NCBI RefSeq assembly: GCF_015074785.1
Contig: NZ_CP042464.1
Coordinates: 124,001 to 188,000 of the forward strand
Length of the DNA: 64,000 bases
Reading direction: 5' to 3'
DNA from: Segatella copri
GTDB taxonomy: Bacteria; Bacteroidota; Bacteroidia; Bacteroidales; Bacteroidaceae
Shown here: positions 35,077 through 42,759 of the stretch, piece after piece
Numbering within the stretch: position 1 is the stretch's first letter
How the letters are laid out: each line of letters starts with the position of its first letter
Notes under the pieces: generated by a model
The model's input: the letters and a program-made list of their open reading frames with translations, nothing else
The model's database searches: none
What the model was told of the DNA's origin: nothing
Made by a program: the position numbers and the translations under genes

Positions 35077-35121
35077 CAAGGGTCTATATGCCACGATGAA
35101 CAGGAGGCGTATAGACCCTTC
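35077..35121 (+). repeat. 45-bp hairpin repeat, copy A
   Basis: CAAGGGTCTATATGCCAC, loop GATGAACA, then GGAGGCGTATAGACCCTT. First of the array; it lies after pilus operon 1 and preceded by GGGAAACGA like other copies. The right flank differs from the usual ATTATATGGTGATATTCG. Confidence 0.9.
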
Positions 35122-35224
35122 ATTTGTGGTATGGGATGGCTATCCTTTATCTTATAAAATACGGGAATCCAAACTTTTCCCGAAACTTTTCTCCCGTTTT
35201 CTTTGCGTTTTCAAAATAAAGTCG

Positions 35225-35233
35225 TAACTTTGC
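35225..35233 (+). promoter_or_regulatory. Promoter of the DUF4160/DUF2442 pair
   Basis: TAACTTTGC preceded by TTTTCAAAATAAAGTCG. Almost the same sequence stands before the DUF1016 gene (38962) and, on the minus strand, before the Rpn genes, so these cassettes share a promoter module. Confidence 0.65.
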
Positions 35234-35263
35234 AATCAAGATAGATTAAAAAAGGAGGTTGCG

Positions 35264-35566
35264 ATGCCAAAGATATTTGAATACTTCGGATTTATCTTTC
35301 TGTTCTATTCAAATGAGCATGAACCAATACACGTTCATGTAATGAAGGATGGACATGAAGCTATTTTCGAGATAATATTAGAAAATGGTGAACTTGTTGA
35401 AATTCATAGAAGAACTTCTAGCAAGATACCACCTTTAAGTGAGAAGGATGCTGCTACAGCAGAAGCCTTTGTGAAGAAGTACTATAAGAATATAGTTGAT
35501 AAATGGGTAAACTTCTTTATTTATAAGAAAAGAATACGTTCAACTAAAATAACGAAGAAATTATGA
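35264..35566 (+). CDS. DUF4160 domain-containing protein
   Basis: A 100-residue protein of the DUF4160 family, recognised by the start MPKIFEYFGFIFLFYSNEHE followed by PIHVHVMKDGHEAIFEI. The HEPIHVHV histidine motif is typical. DUF4160 and DUF2442 genes are very often paired and are suspected to form a toxin-antitoxin-like module, though I know of no proven mechanism. It overlaps the DUF2442 gene by 4 bp. The C-terminal YKKRIRSTKITKKL tail is basic. The pair forms one block between hairpins A and B. Confidence 0.82.
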   Translation: MPKIFEYFGFIFLFYSNEHEPIHVHVMKDGHEAIFEIILENGELVEIHRRTSSKIPPLSEKDAATAEAFVKKYYKNIVDKWVNFFIYKKRIRSTKITKKL

Positions 35567-35811
35567 ACTTAAGTATCGTTTCTGCAAAATATGTGGCGCC
35601 ATTAAAAGTTGAATTACACTTTAATGATGACACCATTAAGACGATAGATGTAGGTGCTTTTATCAGAAATCACCCACATCCGCAATATAACTCTTACTTG
35701 AATGAAAACAAATTCAAAAAGTTCAAGATAGAGTTTGGTAATATCGTTTGGGGAAAGAATTGGGATTTGATATTTCCAATAGATAAGTTATATGCTGGCG
35801 TTTGCTGCTGA
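35563..35811 (+). CDS. DUF2442 domain-containing protein
   Basis: An 82-residue protein matching DUF2442 (SAKYVAPLKVELHFNDDTIK, then IDVGAFI and FGNIVWGKNWDLIFPIDKLY). It is translationally coupled to the DUF4160 gene through ATGA. Small size, coupling and location among defence-type genes fit a toxin-antitoxin-like role, which remains inference. Ends 65 bp before hairpin B. Confidence 0.8.
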   Translation: MNLSIVSAKYVAPLKVELHFNDDTIKTIDVGAFIRNHPHPQYNSYLNENKFKKFKIEFGNIVWGKNWDLIFPIDKLYAGVCC

Positions 35812-35875
35812 ACAAGAAAAGAATATTGTATAAGTCCTTAATACAGTGATTTTTACAGTACCTCACGGGAAATGA

Positions 35876-35920
35876 CAAGGGTCTATATACCACGATGAAC
35901 AGGTGGCGTATAGACCCTTG
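35876..35920 (+). repeat. 45-bp hairpin repeat, copy B
   Basis: CAAGGGTCTATATACCAC, loop GATGAACA, GGTGGCGTATAGACCCTTG, followed by ATTATATGGTGATATTCG, the conserved right flank. Lies 23 bp beyond the stop of the minus-strand Rpn gene and after the plus-strand DUF2442 gene. Confidence 0.95.
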
Positions 35921-35942
35921 ATTATATGGTGATATTCGTAAT

Positions 35943-36890
35943 CTACATCTCCGCTTTCAGCAGCTTTATCTCCTCTGCCGTCAGCCCCGTCATATCCATG
36001 ATAGACGCTTCATCCATACCCTTTGCCAGCATCTTTCTGGCAATCTCAAGGCTTCGCAGGTTCATGCCTTCAGCTCTGCCTTCTTCTCTACCTTTCTCCA
36101 TACCTTTTTCCATACCTTCCTTCATACCAATTTCCTTACCCTCAGCTATACCTTCACGCTTAGCAGTGTCTACGGAATTCTTGATGTCGCGATATGCCAT
36201 CTTGCTGGTCTCGTACTCCCTCATTTCCTGCGGTGTAAACTTGGCTATTTCGGCTTCCTCGAAGAGGCGGTCGAAGACCTTGTCGCACAGCTCTTTAGGG
36301 CGCTGGGTAAGCTTATAGAGGTTCTTCAGTGCATAGAGCCACTTCTCGTAGAGCGTATCCAGTTCTTCCAGGGGTTTGTTGAACTTGGAAATCTCTACAT
36401 AAATATATTCGAGCTTGTCGTAAAATACTTTGTGGGTAGCTGTGTCGCACAACTGCACATGATGGCGGATTTTCTCCTTGTCGAAGGCGTCCTCGTTCAT
36501 GCTGAAGTTGAGCAGGGCAACGGTATATATATGATTGAGCTTGAAATCCCACTCATTCCCCTTGGGCGCCTGTTCTCGGATGGGGAAGGTGGAGTAGAAG
36601 AGGGCGCGATCCTTGAAATACGTCTGGTAGGCATTCTGCATTTCAACGATGAACTTCTCGCCGTTTTCGCCCTCACAATATACATCAAAGATGGCTCTGC
36701 GGTCGGTATATACATCTCCCACATGCTCTGGATTCAGATACGACACGTCCTTCACAACCTGTCTGCCATTAAACAAGCTGTTGAGGAAGCAAATGAGCAA
36801 ATCCTTGTTCATTGCTGTTCCAAAAATTCGCTTGAAACCGAAGTCGGTCAGCAAGCTGATGTATCTTTCTTCTACCTGCTTCATAATCAT
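35943..36890 (-). CDS. Rpn family PD-(D/E)XK nuclease / putative transposase (full length)
   Basis: A 315-residue member of the Rpn (recombination-promoting nuclease, transposase_31-like) family. N-terminus MIMKQVEERYISLLTDFGFK plus RIFGT; nuclease core with RAIFDVYCEGENGEKFIVEM and Q, giving the D...ExQ variant of the PD-(D/E)XK site; then the C-terminal region with tandem EGMEKGMEKGREEGRAEG hinge and a helical tail ending LLKAEM. In E. coli, Rpn proteins nick DNA and an internally started C-terminal product restrains them. The start is 36890 because the promoter at 36911-36919 excludes the ATG at 36914. It is the reference for the deleted copies at 38532 and 51082. Confidence 0.9.
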   Translation of the reverse strand: MIMKQVEERYISLLTDFGFKRIFGTAMNKDLLICFLNSLFNGRQVVKDVSYLNPEHVGDVYTDRRAIFDVYCEGENGEKFIVEMQNAYQTYFKDRALFYSTFPIREQAPKGNEWDFKLNHIYTVALLNFSMNEDAFDKEKIRHHVQLCDTATHKVFYDKLEYIYVEISKFNKPLEELDTLYEKWLYALKNLYKLTQRPKELCDKVFDRLFEEAEIAKFTPQEMREYETSKMAYRDIKNSVDTAKREGIAEGKEIGMKEGMEKGMEKGREEGRAEGMNLRSLEIARKMLAKGMDEASIMDMTGLTAEEIKLLKAEM

Positions 36891-36910
36891 CTGTATTAAA
36901 TATCCATGCC

Positions 36911-36919
36911 GCAAAGTTA
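36911..36919 (-). promoter_or_regulatory. Shared promoter module of the Rpn gene
   Basis: Minus-strand TAACTTTGC with TTTGAAAATAAAGTCG upstream, the same module as at 35225, 38962, 43325-43350 and 53569-53577. Confidence 0.6.
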
Positions 36920-37024
36920 CGACTTTATTTTCAAACCCGCAAGAGATTTCTGTGAAAAGTTTATGAAAAAGTTAGGAACCCACATATTTTATGTTATAAG
37001 GTAAATATCTGTGTAAATCTGTGA

Positions 37025-37069
37025 CAAGGGTCTATATGCCACGATGAACAGGTGGCATATAGACCCTTG
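37025..37069 (+). repeat. 45-bp hairpin repeat, copy C
   Basis: CAAGGGTCTATATGCCAC, loop GATGAACA, GGTGGCATATAGACCCTTG (one compensable G-to-A change), with the conserved right flank. Lies 32 bp beyond the stop of the AAA ATPase gene. Confidence 0.95.
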
Positions 37070-37101
37070 ATTATATGGTGATATTCGTAATCTACCTGGC
37101 A

Positions 37102-38319
37102 TCAAACCAAAGTAGTCATTTTCAGAAAATCTCGCAGATGAATGTGCTTAATGCCATCAATATTGGTTTGACTGTAAAGCCTATCCATAGAAATCACGTA
37201 TTTGGGATGACTGTCTTTTATCAATTTCAAATTGCCGAATTCACGCTCTACCGTTTCCTCAGAAGCCAGCAGATAGGTAACTTGCACATACGCCACACTA
37301 TCCGCTTTCTCGGCAACAAAATCAATCTCAGCCTTATACATCTGACCAACATATACTTTATACCCCATCCTGCACAAATGGATATATACAGCGTTTTCCA
37401 TCACCTTTTCGATATCAAAACGCCTGTTGCCACCTATAATATGATTCCTGATTCCCAGGTCTTCGAAATAGAACTTGTCGCCTAACTCGAAAAGTCGCTT
37501 GCCATGAATGTCGTATCTGTTAACTCTATCGATAATAAAAGCATTGCTTAAATACTCCAAATACGTGAGAATCATCTTGGCAGACGTTTCGGTGTTCTGG
37601 CTTTTCAGAAATTTTACAATACTCGTTGCTGAGAATTGTTTACCGATATTATCGCTCACAAACTTCAGCAGCGTTCGCAACAATGGTATGTTTCTGATGT
37701 TTTCTCGCTCTATGATATCACGAAGTACTATCGTATTATACACATTGTCAAGATAATCTTCTACCAAATCGGTATTTTCCAATCCTAAACTGCGCAACTG
37801 AGGGAGCCCGCCATACTGCAGATACAGGTTCAAGGAAGCATCATCATCCTTCAGTTCATGGAACGTCAGGAACTCTTCATAGCAGAGTCCTCTAATGCGA
37901 TAAGCAATATATCTGCCTCTCAGGCGAGTTGCCAGTTCGCCCGATAGCATCTTGGCGTTGCTGCCGGTAATCATAATCTGGCAGGTATCATCCGATTGGA
38001 TACTGAGGAGTGCTTTCTCGAAATCAGAAATCTCCTGCACCTCATCAATAAACAGATAGTTTTCCTTACCCTCAACGATGTTGGCTGCTACATAAGCCTC
38101 CAGATCCTGATAGTTGGCTATCATATCAAATGAGGTTTTCTCCTTATCTATATAGATAACGTGATTTTCTTCATTCTCAGCGATGTGATTATAAATTCGC
38201 CGCATCACACAACTCTTGCCGACACGCCTCTGGCCCGTCAATGCAATCATCATTCCACGTCCAAACATGCGTTCGATACGATTGGAATACCCTAGTCTTT
38301 CTAATATTTTTTGTTTCAT
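37102..38319 (-). CDS. AAA (AAA_14) ATPase with DUF4143 domain
   Basis: A 405-residue cytoplasmic protein. Walker A GQRRVGKSCVMRRI near residue 28 and Walker B ENYLFIDEVQEISDFEKALL near 85 mark the AAA_14 domain; MITGSNAKMLSGELATRLRG is the sensor/arginine region. From about residue 195 a DUF4143 domain follows (LRDIIERENIRNIPLLRTLL, GNRRFDIEKVMENAVYIHL, KVYVGQMYKAEIDFVAEKAD) with a PD-(D/E)XK-like E-x-D-F core. These proteins are common in gut Bacteroidales, with unknown role. The start is 38319 because a promoter-like CAAAGATA lies at 38337. A second copy at 51624-52435 is broken. Confidence 0.9.
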   Translation of the reverse strand: MKQKILERLGYSNRIERMFGRGMMIALTGQRRVGKSCVMRRIYNHIAENEENHVIYIDKEKTSFDMIANYQDLEAYVAANIVEGKENYLFIDEVQEISDFEKALLSIQSDDTCQIMITGSNAKMLSGELATRLRGRYIAYRIRGLCYEEFLTFHELKDDDASLNLYLQYGGLPQLRSLGLENTDLVEDYLDNVYNTIVLRDIIERENIRNIPLLRTLLKFVSDNIGKQFSATSIVKFLKSQNTETSAKMILTYLEYLSNAFIIDRVNRYDIHGKRLFELGDKFYFEDLGIRNHIIGGNRRFDIEKVMENAVYIHLCRMGYKVYVGQMYKAEIDFVAEKADSVAYVQVTYLLASEETVEREFGNLKLIKDSHPKYVISMDRLYSQTNIDGIKHIHLRDFLKMTTLV

Positions 38320-38442
38320 ACGAGTAAAACTTTTCACAAAGATACTCTTTTTGTTTCACATAAGTAACAAAAACGATAGATTTTTTGTTTTTATTACTTA
38401 TAATTAACAGGTTGGGTACACATTGCACCTCACGGGAAACGA

Positions 38443-38487
38443 CAAGGGTCTATATGCTACGAAGAAAAGGTGTCGTATAGACCCTTG
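38443..38487 (+). repeat. 45-bp hairpin repeat, copy D
   Basis: CAAGGGTCTATATGCTAC, loop GAAGAAAA, GGTGTCGTATAGACCCTTG; the lower stem is conserved while the upper stem has drifted. Conserved flanks are present on both sides (CACGGGAAACGA left, TTATATGGTGATATTTG right). Confidence 0.93.
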
Positions 38488-38531
38488 GTTATATGGTGAT
38501 ATTTGTAATCTACATCTCCGCTTTCTGTTTT

Positions 38532-38777
38532 TTATGAATTGCTCAGATTCTTAATGATTTCCAAAGACAGCTGGGTAGCTTTGGCAACCTGTTCGGCAGA
38601 AAGTCCCATTGCCAGCAATCGTTGTGCTGTTTCTGTGTTTGCCTCATGTTTGCCTTCTGCTCTACCTATTTCTATACCTTCACGCTTGGCAGTGTCTACG
38701 GAATTCTTGATGTCGCGATATGCCATCTTGCTGGCTTCAAAGCTGATGTATCTTTCTTCTACCTGCTTCATAATCAT
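38532..38777 (-). CDS. Internally deleted Rpn protein (C-terminal region only)
   Basis: An intact 81-residue frame that joins the first ten residues of the Rpn protein (MIMKQVEERYIS) in frame to its C-terminal part (ASKMAYRDIKNSVDTAKREG ... AEGKHEANTETAQRLLAMGL ... LSNS). The whole nuclease core is missing and no frameshift is present. The promoter module is kept (GCAAAGTTA at 38798-38806 on the minus strand). Such a product would correspond to the C-terminal small protein known to inhibit full-length Rpn in E. coli. It may equally be a harmless deletion remnant. Confidence 0.75.
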   Translation of the reverse strand: MIMKQVEERYISFEASKMAYRDIKNSVDTAKREGIEIGRAEGKHEANTETAQRLLAMGLSAEQVAKATQLSLEIIKNLSNS

Positions 38778-38961
38778 CTGTATTAAAAATCCATGCCGCA
38801 AAGTTACGGTTTTATTTTCATATCTGCAAGAGATTTCTGGGATTTTTAAAGGTAAAAAAGTAAAAAGGTAAAAAAGTAAAGATTTTGCTATCCCAATACT
38901 ATCTGATAACTTTTTCTAAAACTTTTCCCAAAAATCTCTTGTGGGTTTGAAAATAAAGTCG

Positions 38962-38970
38962 TAACTTTGC
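38962..38970 (+). promoter_or_regulatory. Promoter of the DUF1016 nuclease gene
   Basis: TAACTTTGC with TTTGAAAATAAAGTCG upstream, the shared cassette promoter. Start codon at 39005. Confidence 0.65.
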
Positions 38971-39004
38971 GGGAAAGTTGACTTTTAAAGATAGATTAGG
39001 TGTT

Positions 39005-40102
39005 ATGGCTGAAAAGAACAATATACCACAGTTTGTGAACAGCGACTCATTCATGGCAGACAAGAACTATGTGAAGTGGTTGTCTGACTTGAAAAAGCGC
39101 TTTCATGCGGCACAGCTTAAAGCTGCAGTCAAAGTGAATACAGAAATGCTCAAATTCTATTGGAGTTTGGGCGAGGACATTTGTGAGAAACAGAAACAGT
39201 ATAAGTGGGGGGCAAAAGTTATTGGAAGACTTAGTCTTGACTTGCGTGCGGAATTTCCTCAGAGTGAGGGATTTTCCAGGACCAACTTGTATGATATCAA
39301 ACGGTGGTTTGCGTTCTATTCAAGTCAAATAGAATTTGTCCACCAGGCTGGTGGACAATTACAGAAAGTGGATAATGCCAACACACCAATTCCGGAGATT
39401 CTGCTTGGTGTGCCTTGGAGACACCAAACGGTAATTGTTTCCAAATGCGATACGATAAACGAAGCCTTGTTCTATCTTAATAAGGTAGTTGAAAACAACA
39501 TGAGCCGTACAGAATTGGAGTATGTTGTTAAGTCTCAATTGTATGAGCATACAGGCAAGGCGTTGAACAACTTTGATGTTACATTGTCGCAACCGCAAAA
39601 CCTATTGGCTGCAGAGATTATAAAAGATCCATATAAGTTGGATTTCTTCTCTTTACCGAGCAAGTTCAGCGAAATGGATTTGGAGAATAAGTTGGCTACC
39701 AATATTACTCGTTTCCTCTTGGAACTGGGTAAGGGCTTTGCGTATGTAGGTCGGCAGATAGAACTTGATACGCCAAGCGGAAAGGCGTACTTCCCCGACA
39801 TGATATTCTACCATACTCGGTTGAAATGCTATGTGGTAGTGGAGTTGAAAATCGTGGATTTTATGCCTGAGTTCATCGGCAAGCTGAATTTCTATGTTTC
39901 GGCAGCAGATGAGTTGCTTAAAGGAGAAGGAGACAATCCAAGCATTGGCATTCTCCTTTGCAAGGATAAAGACTCGTCCGTTGTTGAATGGTCTTTGCGT
40001 GGTATTACCACTCCGTTAGGTGTGGCAAGTTATCAGTTGCAGGAGGTGTATGAACGTACACTGCTTGAAATCAAGCAGGAATCGGCAGAGGAAGAAGACT
40101 AA
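39005..40102 (+). CDS. DUF1016 (YhcG-type) PD-(D/E)XK nuclease family protein
   Basis: A 365-residue protein of the YhcG/DUF1016 family. The N-terminal half (residues about 20-160) has WLSDLKKRFHAAQLKAAVKV and FSRTNLYDIKRWFAFYS, a helical DNA-binding-like domain. The C-terminal half carries the nuclease site FPDMIFYHTRLKCYVVVELK around residue 265, with Asp and E-x-K. Family members are nuclease-like proteins often found in restriction-modification and defence loci; no restriction gene is next to it. The start is 39005 since the promoter lies at 38962-38970. The acidic C-terminus QESAEEED is usual. Confidence 0.88.
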   Translation: MAEKNNIPQFVNSDSFMADKNYVKWLSDLKKRFHAAQLKAAVKVNTEMLKFYWSLGEDICEKQKQYKWGAKVIGRLSLDLRAEFPQSEGFSRTNLYDIKRWFAFYSSQIEFVHQAGGQLQKVDNANTPIPEILLGVPWRHQTVIVSKCDTINEALFYLNKVVENNMSRTELEYVVKSQLYEHTGKALNNFDVTLSQPQNLLAAEIIKDPYKLDFFSLPSKFSEMDLENKLATNITRFLLELGKGFAYVGRQIELDTPSGKAYFPDMIFYHTRLKCYVVVELKIVDFMPEFIGKLNFYVSAADELLKGEGDNPSIGILLCKDKDSSVVEWSLRGITTPLGVASYQLQEVYERTLLEIKQESAEEED

Positions 40103-40179
40103 GCAAAATTGAAATCGTAGACAGGGTTTACGATGTTTGCATGTTTGCATGCAAACATGTTTTGGTTTGACTAGCATGT

Positions 40180-40460
40180 GTGTTGTCTAATGGGGGTAAG
40201 TCCCTAATAAGCCCTAATAGCGGGGATTGTATAGCCAATAGCAAGGGTGTCCCTTTTGTCCGCTATGCCGATGACTCGATGATATTTTGTAAGTCCAAGC
40301 GTGCAGCCAAACTCAAGGAGTTGACTTCCCGAAGCAATGGTTGGGGATATGCCAAGAGGAAGCTAAAACTTGAAGAGTACATAAGGGGGTGGGTAGTACC
40401 TCAAAAGGTACCCAAAATAGGAACCGTATGTACGGTGGTGTGAGAGGTCGGAAAATTTAT
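40180..40460 (+). pseudogene. Remnant of a group II intron reverse transcriptase
   Basis: An open stretch encodes FVRYADDSMIFCKSKRAAKL, the YADD active-site motif of group II intron reverse transcriptases, joined to LKLEEYIRGWVVPQKVPK, which resembles a later part of the protein, so most of the enzyme is deleted. Around it lie intron RNA-like segments (GGGGGTAAGTCCCTAATA upstream; GAACCGTATGTACGGTGGTG with TGAGAGGTCGG downstream). Neither intron end could be placed. It sits between the DUF1016 gene and the 67-aa cassette. Confidence 0.7.
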
Positions 40461-40576
40461 GATATGGCAGATGGCATGCAGGCGGTAACAATGCCGTTTA
40501 CAACCCTTTGGGGATATGATACGGATGCTGACAGAGTCGGAATTTATGTGTTTTATGTTGTTTTCTTCACGAATAA

Positions 40577-40609
40577 TTTGGTAGTTACAAATAAACAGTG
40601 TATCTTTGC
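40577..40609 (+). promoter_or_regulatory. Promoter of the 67-aa cassette, copy 1
   Basis: TTTG (40577-40580) and TATCTTTGC (40601-40609), spacing 20, identical in the second copy at 49101-49133. Confidence 0.6.
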
Positions 40610-40698
40610 AGCAGAAATGCTGCACTCGGTAATTTGAGAACAAATTTTCATTGTGCCTGTTTGCATTATCAATAAATCAAATAACAAAAATTCTGCTT

Positions 40699-40902
40699 AT
40701 GGGAAAGATAGTAGATAAAACAGAGACTAAGATAGTTACGCTTGATGGAGTTGAGATTATCAAGCAGGTAACGAAGGTACTTATGCCTAATGGTAAGTAC
40801 CGATATCCTACTGTGTATTTTACGGTTAACGATGATGTCAAGGCTCTGACAGCAGAACAATTAGACAAAATCCGCATCCCTGTCTACAAACAGTTAATTT
40901 GA
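40699..40902 (+). CDS. Conserved 67-residue protein of unknown function, copy 1
   Basis: A small soluble protein (MGKIVDKTETKIVTLDGVEI ... VDKIRIPVYKQLI-like end). The start at 40699 is chosen over the upstream ATG at 40651 because it follows an A-rich stretch and lies well inside the transcript. The protein is identical in the second copy at 49223. Next comes a 175-residue partner gene, here reduced to a stub. I do not recognise a family; a small first gene followed by a larger one under one promoter is the layout of many toxin-antitoxin pairs, but nothing in the sequence proves that. Confidence 0.65.
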   Translation: MGKIVDKTETKIVTLDGVEIIKQVTKVLMPNGKYRYPTVYFTVNDDVKALTAEQLDKIRIPVYKQLI

Positions 40903-40909
40903 AATTAAT

Positions 40910-40996
40910 ATGGAAGAAAGTGAAGGTTATCCCTTCGTCTTTCAAATGATAGACAGGGATAGTGCAGATCTCTCGTCATTAAAATATAATTACTGA
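40910..40996 (+). pseudogene. Stub of the 175-residue partner gene
   Basis: The first 20 codons (MEESEGYPFVFQMIDRDSAD) match the intact gene at 49434, then the sequence jumps to CTCTCGTCATTAA, the last codons of that gene, in another frame. About 450 bp are missing. The nested-hairpin MITE begins at the end of this ORF. Confidence 0.85.
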
Positions 40997-41245
40997 AGTT
41001 TCGCATGTAAGCTCCACACGCCCTGAAAGGGCAGAAGCCCCTAGCCCAGGGCATCGCCCTGGGTGTTTATGGACGCAAACCTGTCGCCCTGTAAGGGCAA
41101 AAGCTTTCAAATACCTGGCAATATACTAAGCTTTTGCCCTTACAGGGCGCCTTGCAGATTGCTATTATACCCAGGGCGCTGCCCTGGGCTAGGAGCTTTT
41201 GGGCCTTCAGCCCGTACTTAAACCACATGCGAAACTTCAGTAATT
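40988..41245. mobile_element. Nested-hairpin MITE-like element, copy 2 (complete)
   Basis: 258 bp bounded by perfect 21-bp inverted ends (40988-41008 starting AATTACTGAAGTTTCG, and 41225-41245). Comparison with the related locus at 49.96 kb, which lacks it, shows insertion into CAGAATTAGG-like sequence. Inside are nested palindromes with CCCAGGGC/GCCCTGGG. Relative to copy 1 the outer arms are in the opposite orientation while the inner core is in the same orientation. No coding capacity, so mobilisation would need a transposase elsewhere. Confidence 0.85.
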
Positions 41246-41279
41246 AGGTTAACAGTATATATCTGATTACGGGAAACGA

Positions 41280-41324
41280 CAAGGGTCTATATGCCACGAT
41301 GAATAGATGGCGTATAGACCCTTG
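41280..41324 (+). repeat. 45-bp hairpin repeat, copy E
   Basis: CAAGGGTCTATATGCCAC, loop GATGAATA, GATGGCGTATAGACCCTTG with GGTTATATTGGTGACTAAAG as right flank. Preceded by ATTACGGGAAACGA. Confidence 0.93.
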
Positions 41325-41512
41325 GTTATATTGGTGACTAAAGTTTCCGGAAATTGAGTGTTAGCGTTGTTTCATATCATTAAACCCTTTCCATTATTAA
41401 TAAAGTTCTTTGTTTCAATTTCGGCACAAATATAAGAAAAAAATCCTAATCCCAAAATTTATACTGATTTTTGGGATTAGGGACCCAAAAAGCTTCAGAA
41501 GCAGCACGCCCT

Positions 41513-41587
41513 TTACCTTTGCTTTACTCTTCGGCCAGCGATTTTCAATTCCGCTACGCGGTCGGTGACCGAAGTAGCTTTCTTCAT
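41513..41587 (-). pseudogene. HU-HIG-type DNA-binding protein fragment
   Basis: A 24-codon frame (KKATSVTDRVAELKIAGRRV) whose start matches the KKKWYATSVT segment of the better preserved fragment at 50733-50840. About 260 bp around it (41335-41600) are nearly identical to 50485-50760, so the block was duplicated and each copy decayed differently. Just downstream are AATCCCAAAA/TTTTGGGATT hairpins. Confidence 0.55.
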
Positions 41588-41750
41588 AATTCTTTTCTTT
41601 TGATTCTATTTCGCGAAGATACAAAAGAATCCGAATAATCGGATACCATTCCTTCTTTCTTGTTTTGTAAGCAGAACATGGTTTTACTGCTCGTTTTTAT
41701 ACTATTAAACATAAATATTCACTTTTGCGAGATTTTTCTTGCGGAAAATT

Positions 41751-41781
41751 TTGTGATTTCAATAATTATTCGTATCTTTGC
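41751..41781 (+). promoter_or_regulatory. Promoter of the AbiF-type RNA and gene
   Basis: TTG (41751-41753) and TATCTTTGC (41773-41781), spacing 19. Confidence 0.7.
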
Positions 41782-41787
41782 AGCGTC

Positions 41788-41838
41788 AGTCCTCGCCAAG
41801 CCTCTTAACAATGCTCAAATCGTGCGAGGCGTTTTTTA
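41788..41838 (+). ncRNA. Probable AbiF-associated structured RNA
   Basis: Immediately after the promoter, CCTCGC (41791-41796) can pair with GCGAGG (41824-41829), with an alternative GCCTC/GAGGC pairing, and TTTTTT (41832-41837) follows, giving a short RNA of about 50 nt ending 18 bp before the Abi_2 gene. Conserved 'AbiF RNA' structures are known upstream of genes of this family and can act as the RNA partner of the protein. The match to that motif is inferred from position and structure, without an alignment. Confidence 0.6.
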
Positions 41839-41855
41839 TTTATACACATTTGAAT

Positions 41856-42758
41856 ATGGCAAATCTTATACCTTTTACAAAACGATTTGAATCTTCAGAA
41901 AATCTCGTTAATTTGCTTGAATCACGAGGTTTACAGATTTATGATAGGAACAAAGCCATACAGTACCTTGACAATATTGGTTATTACAGATTGTCTGCTT
42001 ATATGTATCCTTTGTTGAAGATGCCCAAGACAGCACATTTATACAAGGAAGGTTCATCCTTCAAGAAAGTGATGATGCTTTATCGTTTTGATAAGAAACT
42101 GAGACTACTCATGTTCAATGAGATAGAAAAGATTGAAATTGCTATCAGACGGGCAGTAATGCAAATAACAGCAGATATGACGGGCAATCCTTTTTGGCTT
42201 ACTGACTCTTCTTATTTCTTGGATAGTTCCAGGTTTAATGAAACAATACGAGCTATATCCAAGGAATACAGCAAATCCAAGGAGGAGTTTGTTCTTCATT
42301 TCAAGCGAACCTATTCTGAGCCATATCCACCATCGTGGATTTTAGGCGAGCTGCTTACTATTGGAAATGTCAATGCTATTTATCGTAACATCAAACAAAA
42401 TCGCATACGCAAACGCATAGCTAAACGTTTTGGTTTGCCTATCAATGTGTTTGAGTCATGGCTTACAGTTATTGCTGTTACTCGAAATGCCTGTGGTCAT
42501 CATTCAAGAGTATGGAACAAACAGAATGCTATTCAGCCAGCGATTCCAAATAGTCCTGAAAGAGAATGGATAACGCTACCAACAGATTCCATGCGTGCTT
42601 ACTTCGATCTGTGCATCATCAAGTACTTTCTTAATGTTATATCCCCCAATAATGATATGCAATCCAAAATAACATGGTTGTTCATTCGGTTTCCCGAAAT
42701 TGACTTAAAAGCTCTCGGCTTTCCGCAGGGATGGCAAATGGAACCATTATGGAGGTAA
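41856..42758 (+). CDS. Abi family protein (Abi_2; AbiD/AbiF type) with HEPN motif
   Basis: A 300-residue abortive-infection protein. The Abi_2 start SSENLVNLLESRGLQIYDRN with KAIQYLDNIGYYRLSAYMYP is clear, followed by a helical bundle. VTRNACGHHSRVW near residues 208-220 holds the R-x4-H signature of HEPN RNases (Arg210, His215). Proteins of this type stop phage growth by RNA cleavage or translation arrest and are related to the ancestry of Cas13 effectors. The start at 41856 is used because the promoter and RNA occupy 41751-41838. It forms one transcription unit with the upstream RNA. Confidence 0.9.
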   Translation: MANLIPFTKRFESSENLVNLLESRGLQIYDRNKAIQYLDNIGYYRLSAYMYPLLKMPKTAHLYKEGSSFKKVMMLYRFDKKLRLLMFNEIEKIEIAIRRAVMQITADMTGNPFWLTDSSYFLDSSRFNETIRAISKEYSKSKEEFVLHFKRTYSEPYPPSWILGELLTIGNVNAIYRNIKQNRIRKRIAKRFGLPINVFESWLTVIAVTRNACGHHSRVWNKQNAIQPAIPNSPEREWITLPTDSMRAYFDLCIIKYFLNVISPNNDMQSKITWLFIRFPEIDLKALGFPQGWQMEPLWR

Positions 42759-42759
42759 T

